Positions 13,140 to 28,100 of a stretch of DNA of 64,000 nt are shown in pieces. Every line of letters begins with the position of its first letter. Position 1 is the stretch's first letter. This DNA comes from Epiperipatus broadwayi (Eukaryota; Onychophora; Udeonychophora; Euonychophora; Peripatidae): positions 1,118,001 to 1,182,000 of the forward strand of contig JAQFVV010000287.1 of the NCBI GenBank assembly GCA_028023455.1. Reading direction: 5' to 3'. The translations under genes and the position numbers were made by a program. Below the pieces are notes generated by a model, which saw nothing but the letters and a program-made list of their open reading frames with translations, had not been told where the DNA came from and did no database searches.

Positions 13140-16100
13140 CTAGGAAAAAAAAAAAAGAACAGAAACTATCAAATAAAATATCACTTGCTAATTATCAAGC
13201 TATTATTTCTTAAAAAATGTATATATACATAGCAAATATAAATATATTTATAATTGTCTATTTATCTAAGTACTTTATCACATGAACAGTCATCTGAAAA
13301 AAATACACGTCCCCCAAGATGTATTTTATGTTGTAGTAGCACTCTTCAGTTGGTTCAGAATCATTAACTTTTAATAAGATAATTTCTAGTTCAATGAATA
13401 ATTAGTATTAAATAAATCATTAAGGTATTCCTAAAGAGACTGATGTTATAGTTATGAGTACAGGAAGAAAGGCATTTTTCAATTAAATTATAATACTAAT
13501 ATATAATTTTAATGTACAGACCAGCGCATAACAGCAGGGCTTCTTCAAATTAAATCACAATTTATTATAAAGTTAATGTCAATTATAATACATAATAATT
13601 AGTGTCCAGCACTTTCAAGAGAACTTAGCTCTCATAACCATGGGCTCGGGCACTAATTATTATGTATTATAATTGACATTAATTTTATAATAAATTGTGA
13701 TTTAATTTGAAGAAGCTCTGCTGTTATGCGCTGATTTGTGCATTAAAATTATATATATATATAGTAAGCAGCTGAGTGTGAAATAATTTCTATTTACAAT
13801 ACTAATATATATTATATATGTAATGACCGCCTTCTTCAACTATGCAATATATTATTAAGTAATTCTGGATGTATATATGTGTAAAAATATCCAAATATAT
13901 GAATTACTTATACTAGTTACACATGAATTTCATAAAAGTAGCAGTTTTCTTTATTTTTTAGCATTTTCTGGAAATTGACTGATAATATTCATTTTTTAAT
14001 CAATATTACTAAATATAAGTTAGACAAAATAATAGGATCACTTATCAAAATTGCACATTCCTGACAAACCAATGCAATATTAGATACAATTTTTTTTTAA
14101 AAAGGTAATGAGTATCTGAAAGTTCATATAAATGTCGTAAGTCTGTGAAAAATAATGTCAGATCAATTTAAATTTAAAAAAAAAAACCAAAATGTCGGTG
14201 CCCAATTCACTGAATAATTGCAGTCCAAACAAATAAATTGTTCAATATTTTAAGATTGATAATATGAAAGATAATTAGATGCATTTACTGATGATGAGAA
14301 AAAAAAAAACTGCTACAAAGCCAAATCTGATAAAATTAATGCTTACTAAAAGATATGTATGGATATTGCAAAGAATTGTAACCATGAAATCAGAAGATTA
14401 TTAAAACAGGCAAAACTCTCCATACAGTATTGCCACTCAGTGCAAGCCAAAGTAAACAATGGATGCCAGAAGGCTTGTGCATAAAATCCCCATCTAGTGC
14501 CCACTCATCCAATATCCCCAGATTCTGGCTTGTGGCCTTCATCAGTGAGGAGCCTTGGATCTGAGAGCATTGCACCTAGATCTTAGTCTTAAATTAAAAA
14601 TCACAATAATATTTTCAATCCAAGCTCATTAGCTTATATAGTCATATAGGTCTGAACTCAGATGAAGGCCACAAGCCAGAAATTAGTCTGGAGATATTGG
14701 ACGAGTAGGCACTAGATGGGGATTTTATGCACAAGCCTTCTGGCATCCATTGATTACTCTGTCTTGCACTGAGTGGCAATACTGCATGGAGAGTTTTGGC
14801 TGTTTTAATAACAGTTATAAGCAAGCATAAGAAATGGTGATCATGTGATGTTTATTGGCTTAAAATCAGAAGATTAGTATGAAACAAATATGTCACAAAG
14901 TCCAAATATATGTGAATATTCTACTATCTACTAAAGCAATTTATCATAAGCTTCAGAAATGATAGTTTAGCTGCAAGCAATCTATTCATTAATTTCAAAT
15001 GTGAATATACAAAAAAAAAAAAAAGATTCTTATAAATAACAACTACTGATTACAAGCATGCCATTTAGATAGACAAATAGTTTATTTTTTCAAATAAAAA
15101 AAAAAAAGACTAAATACTAGACTGCCTCCTATTAGTTGTGAAACTGTTATGATTTGGTCAGCTATATCAGGTTATTCTCTTGATATAATTGCAAGAATGC
15201 ATTACAACTGCATACATTTTGAGAATCTAAGTTCATCTCATGATATAAAGATTATTTCTTGATACATCAATGTTTCACAAAGATGATTATATTCTAATTG
15301 TATAATCAGTTCATGCAGTCTGATTTAAAAAAAAGATAATGTTTCACATATATCATGGCTTCTTTAAATTATCTCTCAGAACACTAGTTATTTAATAGCA
15401 AAAAGCTTAATATCTTTCCAGCCATTGTTCAATTGTTATATAATTTCACTCTGTATTTACGAATTTTTATTATCAAATGTATAGATAATATTATTACAAA
15501 AAAAGTAGTCATGAAAAAAAAAGAAAGAATATCATATAATACTAAATCATCCATGCATTTTACTACAGTTACATAATGCTTTATTTACCACCCTCTTTTA
15601 CATTTTACAGTGTTGATTGCCCCAGCAATCTTCTTCAGTTATTAGGAGATATGCTGGGGCAATCGAAACTGTAAAAGAGGGTGGTAAATTAAGTATTGTG
15701 TAACAATAGTAAAATGCATGGATGATTTAGTACTATATGATATACATTTGGCAATGCAATAAGAAAGATTAGTTAAATAATAGAATACATATTAAAAAAG
15801 TTTTAGAACAATTGTAAAGATTAGTATCCTCTCTAAATATGGAAGATTGCCTGCAAGTTCATTTAATTTTACTATATTTATATAATAATAAAGTTGACAA
15901 AGAGAAATCATAGGAAAAAGTCTCAAAAGCTATGGCATATAATAAATTCAGAAGCTGTGAGAGCTAATTGTATATCATAACAATTTGAGCTTATAAAGTC
16001 TCATAAGAAAAACCAAAGCATAAATGAATCTTAAATCAAAAACTTCCATCAGGTATTAAATAGCTAATGAATGCTTTTAAAGCCAATTTTTAATGTACCA

Positions 16101-19100
16101 AAATATTGCCATCCAATAAAAAGTCCTTAATTTTTATCATATCAAAAGAAATATAATCAGAGTTTAAGATTTATTTTGAAGATCAATTTTTTAGAAAATT
16201 TTTTATTAAAATAAATCTCATTATTTAATTTTATCATTAAGTTTACATATACATATATATAGGTAGGGTAAACAGCCTTTAAATAGTCCATTGCAAGTGA
16301 AAAAATTTTCTCATAATATTGCATGGAAAAACAGTGAAAAAGGCATTGTTCATTAGGCTTATTAATTGCCAGATGATGAATATTTGAATAGTTTTTTATT
16401 CTTGGTTTTAAATAGCTAGACACATTTAATGACTAAAATTGGATGACTAGCTTTGATGGATACTTAAAAGAAAATTTTTCTCAAGTTTATTCACTCTAAA
16501 TTTGAACCTGGGTTGCCAACATGGCAAGAAGCTACCATTGCAACGTAGGTCATCAATCATATATATATTTAAATAAATTTATTAATTTTTTTTTATATGT
16601 AAATTACTATAAAGATGTTTATAATTTAATATAATTAATTTTAAAAACATTAATCCTGTCACAGTACATTTTAAGGTAAAAAAAAAAGTGTAGTTAGATT
16701 TCTATTGTAAAATTGGAAATGTAAATATGGCTGAGATTACTGGAGAGAGCAAAAGGAAAATAATTTCAACAAAAAAACATATTTTCAGGATTGAGCATAT
16801 CAATTCACAAATGGCTTTGCAATAATAAAAAAAAAAAAGAATGAATGACTGCTCCTAATGCAAATGTTGTGAGAAAATTACGTTACTTTGATAGATATAA
16901 TCCATGAGTGCCTATAGATAGCATATAATTAGGTCTCATATTAGATGTATATAAATATACAAGCAAATTATTGTGGGTTCACAACTTTACTTTTTGATCT
17001 TAGATCATTTGCTTAAATAGTAAAGTGTAAAAGTAAAAAAAATTTCTGGCTAAGAAAGGCAAATTAAAGCATTTCATTGATAAAGGCCAATAGCTAGAAA
17101 CTCTCCTGAGATTTGAATCCATCTACTGATTACTCAAGCCTACAAAATATGATTCTAAAGTAGAGAAAAATAGAATGAGTTACGGAACCTAATTCAAAAT
17201 TCATAAGTAAATAAAATCATTATACAAAGCATTTTATAATTATCATTTTTTAATTTCTAATGTACAATGTGAAAAGTAATTTTAAAAAAACTTCATAAAG
17301 ATAAACTAAATTATCAAATGAAGTCAAAAATCATTTTGCATTAAAAATTAACTGCATCTAAAACTTAATTACATACAGACAAAAAATCATGTCATATACT
17401 TCTGTTAAAATATTTAAAAATTAAAACCATCTAGTAGTAAAATATAATATAAAGATCAATGAAACTGTATATTATGTATTAATTAAATTGAAATAGTTTA
17501 GAGACCATAAATTAGTAATGGAATAATGATTGACTTGTAAATTGTTTCATCACTTATCTGATTATACAATAAATTACAGTAAGAAAAAGACTGATTTATT
17601 AGAAATAACAAGTCAAAAAAATGATGGGAGAAAAATAATTCAAGATATTTTCTTAACATAACTGCAGTATTCAATTCATAACTTTATAGAGAGTTTACAA
17701 GTTCTGAATGAAGTTTGATTTTTTTTTTTTTAAAGTGTGTATGTTATTTTTATATACGCTCAAACTTAGATATAATTATTTCATATTTGTTTTTTTCCCC
17801 ACATAAAAGCTATTTTATGAAGACAACAATAAAAAATAATGATGACTACAGATGATAAAAGTATCTCGAAGTTTGCTGATGCACAACTTTTCTTTTCAAT
17901 ATCAATCTATTAAACTTTCACATTATTCATAAATAAGAATAGTAGAAATAATCAAATTTACAGCGTTAAAAAAAAATGTATTTCGTGATTTTTATTACAC
18001 TGTGATTATAACATACTTTTCCACTTTTTTTATGCCACTTACTGTAAGCTTTAAAAAGGATGATAGTTGTTAGATGACAATGCTTAATAAATTCCTATCC
18101 TGTGCTTTTCTATCCAAAATCCCCAGACTAGTTTCAAGCTTATGGCTTTCATCAGTGAAGAGTTTTGGATCTTGGAATAATGATTTTGGACCTTTAGGAT
18201 CTAATACACCTTATGGAACTCATAAGTTTTAAACTATTCTGGAGATTTTGGATAGAAAAGCAAATAAAAGTGATTTATTAAACATTTTTATCTGGTAACT
18301 ATCATTGCTTTCTAAGCTTACAATAAGTGGTGTAAAGAAGGCGAAAAAGTATGTTACAAAAATAGCAATATATAAATTGAAGTCATATGATATTTTTATT
18401 GGTGCATATGCAGTGATTATAAATAATGGGTAGAGATATTCACTTGATATTTAAAAAATAAGATCAATAAAAATAAAAAGCTTATTATTTATTAAAATCA
18501 TTAATGATTATGTACAGTTTTCAATTATTATCTATTAATATGATAAAGACAAAACGAGTATTTCATTTTATTTTTTTTAAAAGCAAACCGTTATAAAAAA
18601 TCTTAAATTCAACACGATTTTACTAATTTCTATTATATCCAAAAAAAATTTAAAATGAATTAATAGAAAATTATTATATGTATAAAATTCATAAAAATCA
18701 GCATTTTAAGATAAATTTATTAGTTGTTTGCATCCAATAAATGAAGAAAACAACAAATTAAAAACAAATAATTGATACTACTAAATTAAAAGAAAACTCA
18801 GACTATTCCATTCAAATGTCATGATAAAAAACAAAACTCAGTACGAAAAAATATTTAGTTATTAGAATAGTATACTTATTTTAACCATTCTATTGTCATA
18901 AATTGTCACTGAAATAATTATTCAAACTGTAAACATTTCAACAAAATAGTCATAGGCCAAAATTAGCTACAGTATACATTTATGACTGACATATTTAATT
19001 TTTTAAGCTTTTTTTATTTTTCCAATTTATAATAAGGATAAAATCAACTCAATAATTTTTGCCTTAATATTGCTTTTATATATTTTATGTTTACATATTA

Positions 19101-22100
19101 TTATTTGATATTTTCTCAATATAGTATATTAAAATTTTATTCAGTAATTACTTGATTAAAATTTAGTGTTTATATTTCTTGTTTAGATACAGTAAGAATT
19201 AATAAAATCATGTAAGATTTTTTATTAATCATATTATAGTTTGAATAAAAAAATTGTATTTTTACATAGAATACTGATATATAATTTATTAAATAATTTT
19301 TTTAATATTTACACTGGTGAGTATAACAACCATTTCATTTATATTATTGGCTATCTTCATTAGTTTTTTATTTACATGTGAATGCATGCATCAGTGAACT
19401 CCTATTCATACATTTCAAAAAATATACTCACTATTTATAATTAAATGTCATAAAAACTATAGTCTTATTAAAAATATATATTTTTTAATATCTTATTCAT
19501 ATTTTTTATTTAGTTAATAGAACTAATTGAAGGAAAAAAAAAGCATAAACTCAACTATAAGCTCAAGTTATTTTTTAATATTTGATGAACTTTCTTTAAT
19601 GATAATAAATATTTAGTTTTTTGAGTCCAAATTGATTTTATTATTGTTATTTAAAATGCAAAACTATTCTTAATTTAAATCTACAATATTTGATCAGAAT
19701 AGAGTTCAAGTTTTCATTTAAAGACAGCACATCCTGAAAGAAAATGACTGTCCCCTATGAATAAATTATTACATAGTCAGCAATGTATTAAAGAATATAT
19801 TTTAAATGACCATATTTTCAGAAGTAGTACGATTTACTAGTTTAAATTTTTTTATAGAGATTCTATCACAAAAAACTTCATATTTTCCAGTAATAGAATT
19901 TAAATGACAAATGTAGTGGATACCTTACAATTAATAAATGTATAATTAATGAATACCTCCCCTACCCCTATAATTTTGTTCCGAGTTAAATTATAAATTG
20001 AAGAATGTAAAAAGAAAGAAGAGATTTGTAAAAATATTTTCAATAAAATTTCATTATTGTAATGTAATTTTATGTGTTTGTATCTTCACCACATAATTTA
20101 ACATACAATTACAATGACATCATTTAAAGCTACATTCCTTGATGTACTGATTTTTGATATACACTCTAAGCAATAATCTGCAATATACTTACTGCATTGT
20201 CTGGATGGAAGATATATGAAGCTGGAGAATTATCAACAATAACTACGTTGTGTAAATCTCTACCCAAACGACTTAAATCCTAAAAAAAAAAGGCACAAAC
20301 ATAAATTTTGTGTATTATAACGAAGACCTTCACCATTATAAGAAGAAAATTAAATTTTTTGGGTTATATTGGATATTAGTTTTCTGCATAGAAAAATTAT
20401 TGCATTCAGCAACAAAAAAAAATCTTGTTTCAAGTTTTTAAATTCTTCAACAAAATATGGCCCAAAAAAGTTTTTTATTTTCATAAATTTTGTATGTATT
20501 TATAAAATTAAAACAAGTGTTTAATATATCTTCAATGATAAAAAAAGATCATCTTCTATATATAATATAATAATTTTATAATAAAAAATTAAAAGAAATA
20601 GGAAGTAAAATACATAGCCTAAAATAGCTAAAGAAATATGTTAAGTAATATATACATGCTTTAATAATAATAAAAAAATAGATAATTAATTTTTTTAATA
20701 AAAAATAATTTCAAATATTAATATTTGCTAATTTAAAAAAAAAAAAGGTTATTTAATTGTTATCAACTCATAATTATTTAAAATATTAATGAATCTGCAT
20801 TTTTTTTTATTTTGATAAAACTTCTAAAAATATGGTATAATGTATTCACTTTTAAAAAATCACAGTTACCTCTTTAGGTTGATATCGACAAGAATGTAGA
20901 TGAACCATTTAATAATTTAAATTATTATCAAATCAAAAATTACTATAATTTAAAATAAAACAATCAAATAAACAAAAATAATTGAAAAAGAAATATAGTT
21001 GAATAATATACTGATCAATCTTATCCTCTTTCCATTATGGAGTATCCTTAAAATGAATTTTTTGTAAAGCTTTTATGATTATGCCAATAGAAGGATCCAA
21101 GTTTTATTTCTTTACAATAGAAATTCCAGATTCGTTTTGTGACTGCAATTGAGGTGACTGACTTTTGGTCCAAAAGATAAGGAAGTTTATTTATTTTAAT
21201 AACAACTAGATAAAAATTTCTGTTGATGGGGAATATTTGTTTAAAGATTAGTTGAGAAAAGAGAGTTGGAGTGCAGAGTTATAGATTTAATAGGATTTGG
21301 AAAAATATTGCTAATGTTTAGAGAGTGATTTTGAGATACCAATGTTTTAAAATATATATATCTTTTTGTGATTGTAATGAAGCCTTAAAACTAAGGCATA
21401 CATAAGATAAATTGGATTTTAGGTTTGCTAATAAAATTTTTTTTTAAGTGAGAGAGTGATTTATTTGAAAAAGAGAGATAACGTTGAGGTACGAGTTTAG
21501 GGGAGCTCGTATTTTTCATTCTTCATTATAAAAAGAAAAAAAAATTTTGCATTAAGAGGTTTGGAAAGTATTAGAAAAATCATAAATTTAAATATAGAGC
21601 AGGAGAATTGGAAAATTAAGAAAATATGGACTGCATTTGTATATCACAATATATGTAGAATGTTCAGATGGAAGCTACGCGTGCTTTGATAGTGGGTACA
21701 ATATATAAAAAAGTTCTCCATTTGAAGTTCTTAAATCAGATTAGGTAGGATATAAATGTGTATAGTTGTGTAGATCATGTATAAATGTGATAAAAGAGAT
21801 GAAAAAATGGTTTTTAAGTGTAGATATTTTAAAAAGAAAGCCAGAACAAATTGAGGTAAAAGTAGATAAAGGACGATAGGATGGAGTATATGTTTAGTAG
21901 AATGACAAAACATATAGATGACAAAATAAGTAAGATAAAGGAAGACGTAAAAAATGTAGAAGTAAAATTAAAAGCGTTAGATATGAAATGTGAACAGATC
22001 AAGGAATTAATGACTAGAAATGATAAGGAAAAAACAGATAATAAGTTTGGAGAAAATGTTACTTACGAAATAGGGAAAGTAAACTATGAGAGTCCTGATA

Positions 22101-25100
22101 AGGGACTTGCTAATTAGAAGATGTGGAGATGTAATTGCAAAGGAAAATAGAAATAGATATGTAAGAATATGTTTGCCTGGAGCTAGAATTAGGAATGTTA
22201 CAGATAAAATAAATAACAGGGAGTAGAGATGTGGTGGGGTTAAATAATTTATCAGAGCCATCGGAAAGAGTAATATTTGGGTATAAAACAGATTAGTAGT
22301 TTGAGTAAGGTAAAAAAAAAGTAGGAATAGTTATATTATTACCAAGATTCGACAATAGGTATATGTTAGATAAGGCATGTTCTATAAATAAGAGATTGGA
22401 AAAACAATGCGATAGAAATAATGTTACGTTTATGGATGTATAGGATTTTTTTATTAGTAAGAGAGGGTTATACAGTAAAGATGGATTATATTTAGCAAAA
22501 TAAGGAAGTGAAGCATTAGGAGTTTGATTTACGAAAAATATTATAGTTCGGGAAACTTATAAAAGGGTAGCGATTTAAATTACAGTATTAACAAAAGAGA
22601 AGGTTAAGAATGAATGGGATGTAAAAAGCAAACAGAATAGCTTACACAGATATAAATGTAGATGTTGGAAAGAGAATGGGTCTATAAAAATAATGATAAA
22701 CAAACTAATTACATATAGAAAAAAAAAAGAGTCAAAAGAATTTATAAAAGAGTAGAAATGAAGGAAGAAATTGTAAAAATTGGATATTTGAATATACAAG
22801 ATAATAGGAGACCAGAAAAGTGGTTGGAATTAAACAAAGCAGTTAAAAATGAAGGGCTTGAGATATTAGCAGTAGAGGAAACTCATTTTAAGAGAAGTAT
22901 CTACACTGGAAAATTTGATATGGCAGGGTATAAATAGAAAAGACAAAAGGGGTGGTGCAATAGGAGTTATGTCAAAAAATATATATATAAATACTGTAAG
23001 AGTCAAGAACATTTGTGGTTTGAGATAAGATTAGGAAGACAAGAATGGATGGGGCTATAAAGAATATGGCACTGGAGATAGTCAAACTATAATGGAGTGG
23101 AACAGTTAAATATATTAATGCTTACGTAAGGATATAGAGTTTCAAAAAAAAAAAAAGGGGGGAAATAATGATTATAGGGGATATGAATGAAAATATTCAA
23201 AAAATTGATGACTTGGGTAACAAGAATGGGCAGGTTCTGAAATTTTTTTGTAAGAGAGTGAATTTGAGCATTGGAAATTTGTCAGATATTTTTGAAAGGC
23301 AATACACATGGTCTAGAAATAATATATTTCATATAATAGATTATGTATTAGTAGATAAAGAGGGAATGAATACAGTATGAAAAATTAAAGTGTTTGATAA
23401 TGAAGAGAATGTAATAGTGATGAAAAATAATAAAAGTTGAAAGGCGAGTGAATGATAAGAATAAGTTAGAAGAATATAAAACAAAAGTAAAAGATATTAT
23501 GGAAGAGTTTTGTTGGGAATGAATATAAGGATTGGTGTGATGAAGTAAAAAAAGTGGCAAATAGATTTTAGGAGAAAGTATTCAGAAAAACAAAAGTAAT
23601 AGAAAAATTTGAGAATTAGAAAGAGAGGAAAAAACCATACAGGGAATATAAATGTGCTAATAAAAGCAAAGAAAGTGAAAAAGATATTAATATTAAATAG
23701 GAAAACAATTTAAATAAAAAGAAGTTGGCTAAAATAGATAATTATAGAGAATGAAATTAAATAGAAAATTACTGGAAGACATTAATAAAAGTCGGAAGAG
23801 ATGGAACTAAAATTTTTTGGAAATATTAAAAGAGTGAGTGTAGGGGAGAGAGAAATAGTATTAATGAATGATGAGGATAAAGAGTGTAGTTCTAAAGGAA
23901 ATAAGAGATAATCTTAAAGAAGTATGTAATGGATATAGAAAAAAAAATTAGATGTGAAGGACAGAATGTTAACAATCATAAAAGCATACAGTAATGGAAA
24001 TGTTAAGTTTTACAGAAAATGTATTGAATGAGGCAGAGAGAAAGTTGAAAGGCAAAAGGTTTAGATGGATGAGCAGTTAGAGTTAAAAATGCTGTGAGAT
24101 TAAGGCAAGAATGCACTATGTCACCTAATTTGTTATATCTGAGAGAAATGGACAGAGCAATACAAAGATTAGAAAGACGTATAGATATATAATTAGTAAA
24201 TGAAAAGAGAGTGAAAATAATACAGTGGGAGAAATAAAAGATCTTCGATCAGATAGGCGTATAGAGGACAGTTTATTTAACTTAAAAAATATGAGCAGTA
24301 CAGGTTGAGTTATATATGATCTTTATATCTATAAAGAAGGTATATAACAGAGTGAATAGAAATAGAGTATGGGTAGGTTTAGTAAATTTAGGAATGAATG
24401 GAGCTTTAGTGGATCTTATTAAGATATTGTATAGCATATAAAAGCGATTTATCCGCTGACAAAGAAGCTGCAAAAACCAAAACAATTAAATGGGCTGAGT
24501 ACTTTCGAGGTTTTCTCTCATATTCATGGCCAACATAAGTTATAAATCATTTATGTAATGTTGCTAACTAATAAAATATGCAAATGAATTTGTCCATTTT
24601 TTTGAGATAGAAAAACACGTGTCTTGTCTATTGATGGCATTGTATGAAAATAATTACTATATGTATCAATTAGGAAATGTAGAATCGGTTAAAAGTTAAA
24701 AATGGTGTGGGACTAAGGCAAGAATACCTTATGCCACTTATTTTGTTTTTGTTATATCTGAGAGAAGTAGAGAGGGCAATAGAAAGATTAGGAAAAGGTG
24801 TCGAGATACGATTAGTAGATAGCAAGGGAGCAAAAATAATAGTGGGAGAAATGCAAGAAAATCTTCGATTGTATAGGTGTATAGAAGACAGTTTATTTAA
24901 CATAAAATATGAGTATGAATACACATAGAGAGTTATAGTAGAAATACAGATAGAGAGTTAGATATGGTCTTCATAGCTGTAAAGACATGACAGAGTGAAT
25001 AGAAATAGATTATGGGTAAGTTTTGTAAATTTAGGAATGAATGGAGCTTTAGTGGATTTTATTAAGAGATTGTATGAAAATATTTATTATATGTATCAAT

Positions 25101-28100
25101 TATGAAATATAGAAAGAGAGTTATAAATGGTGTGGGACTAAGGCAAGGATGCCTTACGCCACCTGCATTGCTTTTGTTATATCTTAGAGAAATGGAGAGA
25201 GCAAATGAAATATTAGGAAGAGGGATAGAGATACCATTAATAGATGGCAAGGGAGTATATACATTATCAGGCTTTTATTTGCTGATGATATTTTTTTATG
25301 CACAGAAAATAGGAAAGATATGGAAGTTATACTGAAGACACGCGCAAGGATGGGTAAAGAGATTGGGATCAAATTTAGTCAAGAAAAATCAAAAGTAATG
25401 ATAGTGAATGCTGGAGAAAGAGAAGAGAAAGCATTTTTCTTGGTGGATATAAAGTTAAATGTGATGAATAGATACAACTATTTAGTAATCGTCTTAAGTA
25501 ACCAGAGGAATTGCTTGGATGAATGTGAGAAAAAATTGATGAATGAAGCAAAGAAAAGAAAGGGACTGATGAAGAAATTAACAGCATTTTCATATAATAA
25601 ATATGATGTAGCAAGAATTGTAAGAAGGGAGTGGTGGCAGCGAGGTTAATCTATGTTAATGGTGCATTATATGTTAGCAAAGAGATATTTCATTACTTAG
25701 AAAAAGTACAAAAAGAAGTAGAAAAACATGCATTAGATGCAGATGTGTGGACAGCAAAGAAGACAATTCAAGGAGAAACAAAATGAAAATGTTCAGGAGA
25801 TACCTATTTATGGATAGTAAGAGAATAACCAAAATAGTATTTAATTGGGTTACGAGTAAAGGGCAGGCAACAAGATGGGTAAGAATGGTATGCAGAAGAT
25901 TTGAAGAGTTTGTGTCAGTATACTTGTACAAAGAGTGGGATGATTATTAAGTGTTATAGAGGCAAAGACTGGGATAGAAGAATAGATGCAAAAAATAGGG
26001 AGCTGGAGAACTAATACGGAGAGTAAAAAGAGCTTAAATATGTATAGAAGTAAACAGAATACTGGATGTGAGTTAATTCATAATAGCAAGGAAAGTAATT
26101 TTAGGTTTAAGTTTTAAAAAAAAATAAAAAAAAATGGGGGGTTTTTATATTTATAAAAAAAAAAAAAAAAATATTATTTTTTTAATGTAAATTTTAATTT
26201 TCTCCTCCTCCCCCCTTCTTTAATAATTTTTTTTATTAAAAGGGGGGAAAAAATTACTTATTTGCAAATAATAAATAACTCAGATTATATGTTACTGAAC
26301 AGGAAGTAACTGAAGATCAAATTTATCCCCTCATTTCAAATAAATATTAATCATAAATAACATCAAAAGCTAAAGGACAAGTAGTATCAAATGTCTTTTG
26401 AGAATTTATTTACATTATACAACTTATTGGAAGCTTCAGTCACTTCCTATCCAGTTATTTAATTATTTATATAAATGAATCTCTAAATAGCATTTTATTT
26501 TTACTAATCACCTCATAATTGCATCTTCATGAATATTTTTTAAAAAATTTTTTTGGCAACAAGCCTAATTACAAATTCCTATGCTTTTATTATACTTAGT
26601 TAAAAAAAAAAGCTATAAATTAAAATTCAGCATACTTTTTTTCTTCATCATATCTATGCCACTTATTGTAAGCTTTAGTAATTAATAGATGCAGATGATA
26701 GTGCATAATAAAATCCCATCCAGCACTGTTCTATCCAATTTTATATTAGTTCCAAGTCAAGGTTTTCATCAGTAAAAAGTCTTGGATTTTTAAACCAGGG
26801 TCTGGATCTTTAGTATCTAATGTGTCTTTCCTCTGCCAGCTATCAGTCAAATTTAAAAACATATAAATGTTTTCGATCTACACCAACATGCTTGTATTAG
26901 TTACAGAAGTGAAATCAGTTCAGTTACTATATAATAGTGTTCTTACTTTTTTAAATGAATAATATAAAACCAATAAAATATTACATGACTTCAGTTTACT
27001 TGGTATTGTTTCAATGGCATACTTTTTTTATTCACCATATCTATGCCACTTACTGTAAACTATAGTAATCAAGTAGAGAGAGATGATATAGTGCTTAATA
27101 AAACCCTATCCAATGCTAACAGACTAGTTTCAAGCTTATAGCTTTCATCAGTGTGAAACCTTGGATCATGTATCAATTGACAGAGAAAAGAGGTATTAGA
27201 TCTTTAAAGGTCCAGGCACTGAATAAAGATCCAAAGCTCCTCTCTGATGAAAGCCAAATGCTTGAAACTAGGTTGGAGATATTGGATAGCACACAACTGG
27301 TTAGGGATTTATTAAGCATTATCATTTGCATCTATTAATTACTAAAGTTTACAGTAAGTGGTATAGGTGTGAACAATAAAAATATGCCGTTGAAACAATA
27401 CTAAGATAAAATCATGTGATTTTTTTTTGTTTTTAGCCATAGGATAGAGATGCGTATAGTTTTTAAAAATCTAAGGACACCATAATAATATAGAAATAAA
27501 TCATTTTTATATAGCACGATGTTTGAAAGCTGTAATATTTAAAACAGCATTACGCTGTTGCACATGTGCTTTGAAGATTTTTAACTATAAATGAATGAAT
27601 ACTAACACTCAACCACCACATGATAAAGTCTTTGGAAAAGATAGGCCATTCTATCTTTTCCAAAGACTTTATCATGTGGTTGAGTGTTAGTATTCATTCA
27701 TTTATAGTTAAAATCTTCAAAGCACATGTGCAACAGCGTAATGCTGTTTTAAATATTACAATAATATAGAAACTGAATTGGTTTCAGTTCTATATGGTTA
27801 TACAGGCAACTCGGTTTAAATTGAAAACATTTATAAATTTTTCAAATTGAGCTGATGGCTCGATAGTAAAACAGAAAGAACAGATGAAAGGTGCACTAGA
27901 TTCTAAAGTTACAGACACTGGTCTAAGAGATCCAAGATTCTCACTGGTGAAAGCCATAAGCTTGAAACTAGTATGGAAATACTGGATAGAATAGCTCAGG
28001 GATTTACTAAACACCATCATTCTGCATCTATTGAATACTAAAGCTTACAGTAACATAGATATGATGAAAGAAAAAAGTATGCTGCTGAAATAATAGTAAG

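Larger units (their letters stand above)
13140..20192 (-). other. Intron between CTDSP-like exons E and F (7.05 kb)
   Basis: The intron holds fold-back elements at 13506-13797, 14401-14862, 15529-15744 and 18012-18412 and a weak tRNA-like relic near 16500-16560. The rest is unremarkable AT-rich DNA in which no gene is visible. Confidence 0.85.
21130..26110 (+). mobile_element. Decayed non-LTR retrotransposon (LINE) with esterase-type ORF1 and EEP/RT ORF2
   Basis: The plus strand carries frame-broken remnants in LINE order. An ORF1 coiled-coil stretch lies at 21881-22117, then an SGNH-esterase-like segment (about 22130-22540). An exonuclease/endonuclease/phosphatase domain (about 22757-23400) has [22 protein letters not shown] and HIIDYVLVD. 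Reverse transcriptase remnants (about 24080-25640) include GLRQGC and LLFADD, followed by a C-terminal tail to about 25950. Many stops and frameshifts make it non-functional. The ORF1 esterase plus EEP/RT layout fits the CR1/L2-like side of non-LTR elements; family assignment is inference. The RT section contains tandem partial copies. Confidence 0.85.

Noticed and set aside
17045-17135. Possible tRNA-like stretch (TGGCTAAGAAAGG then GATTTGAATCC)
   Set aside because: The two boxes are at plausible spacing but no tail, flanking repeat or second copy was found, so chance is likely in this composition.
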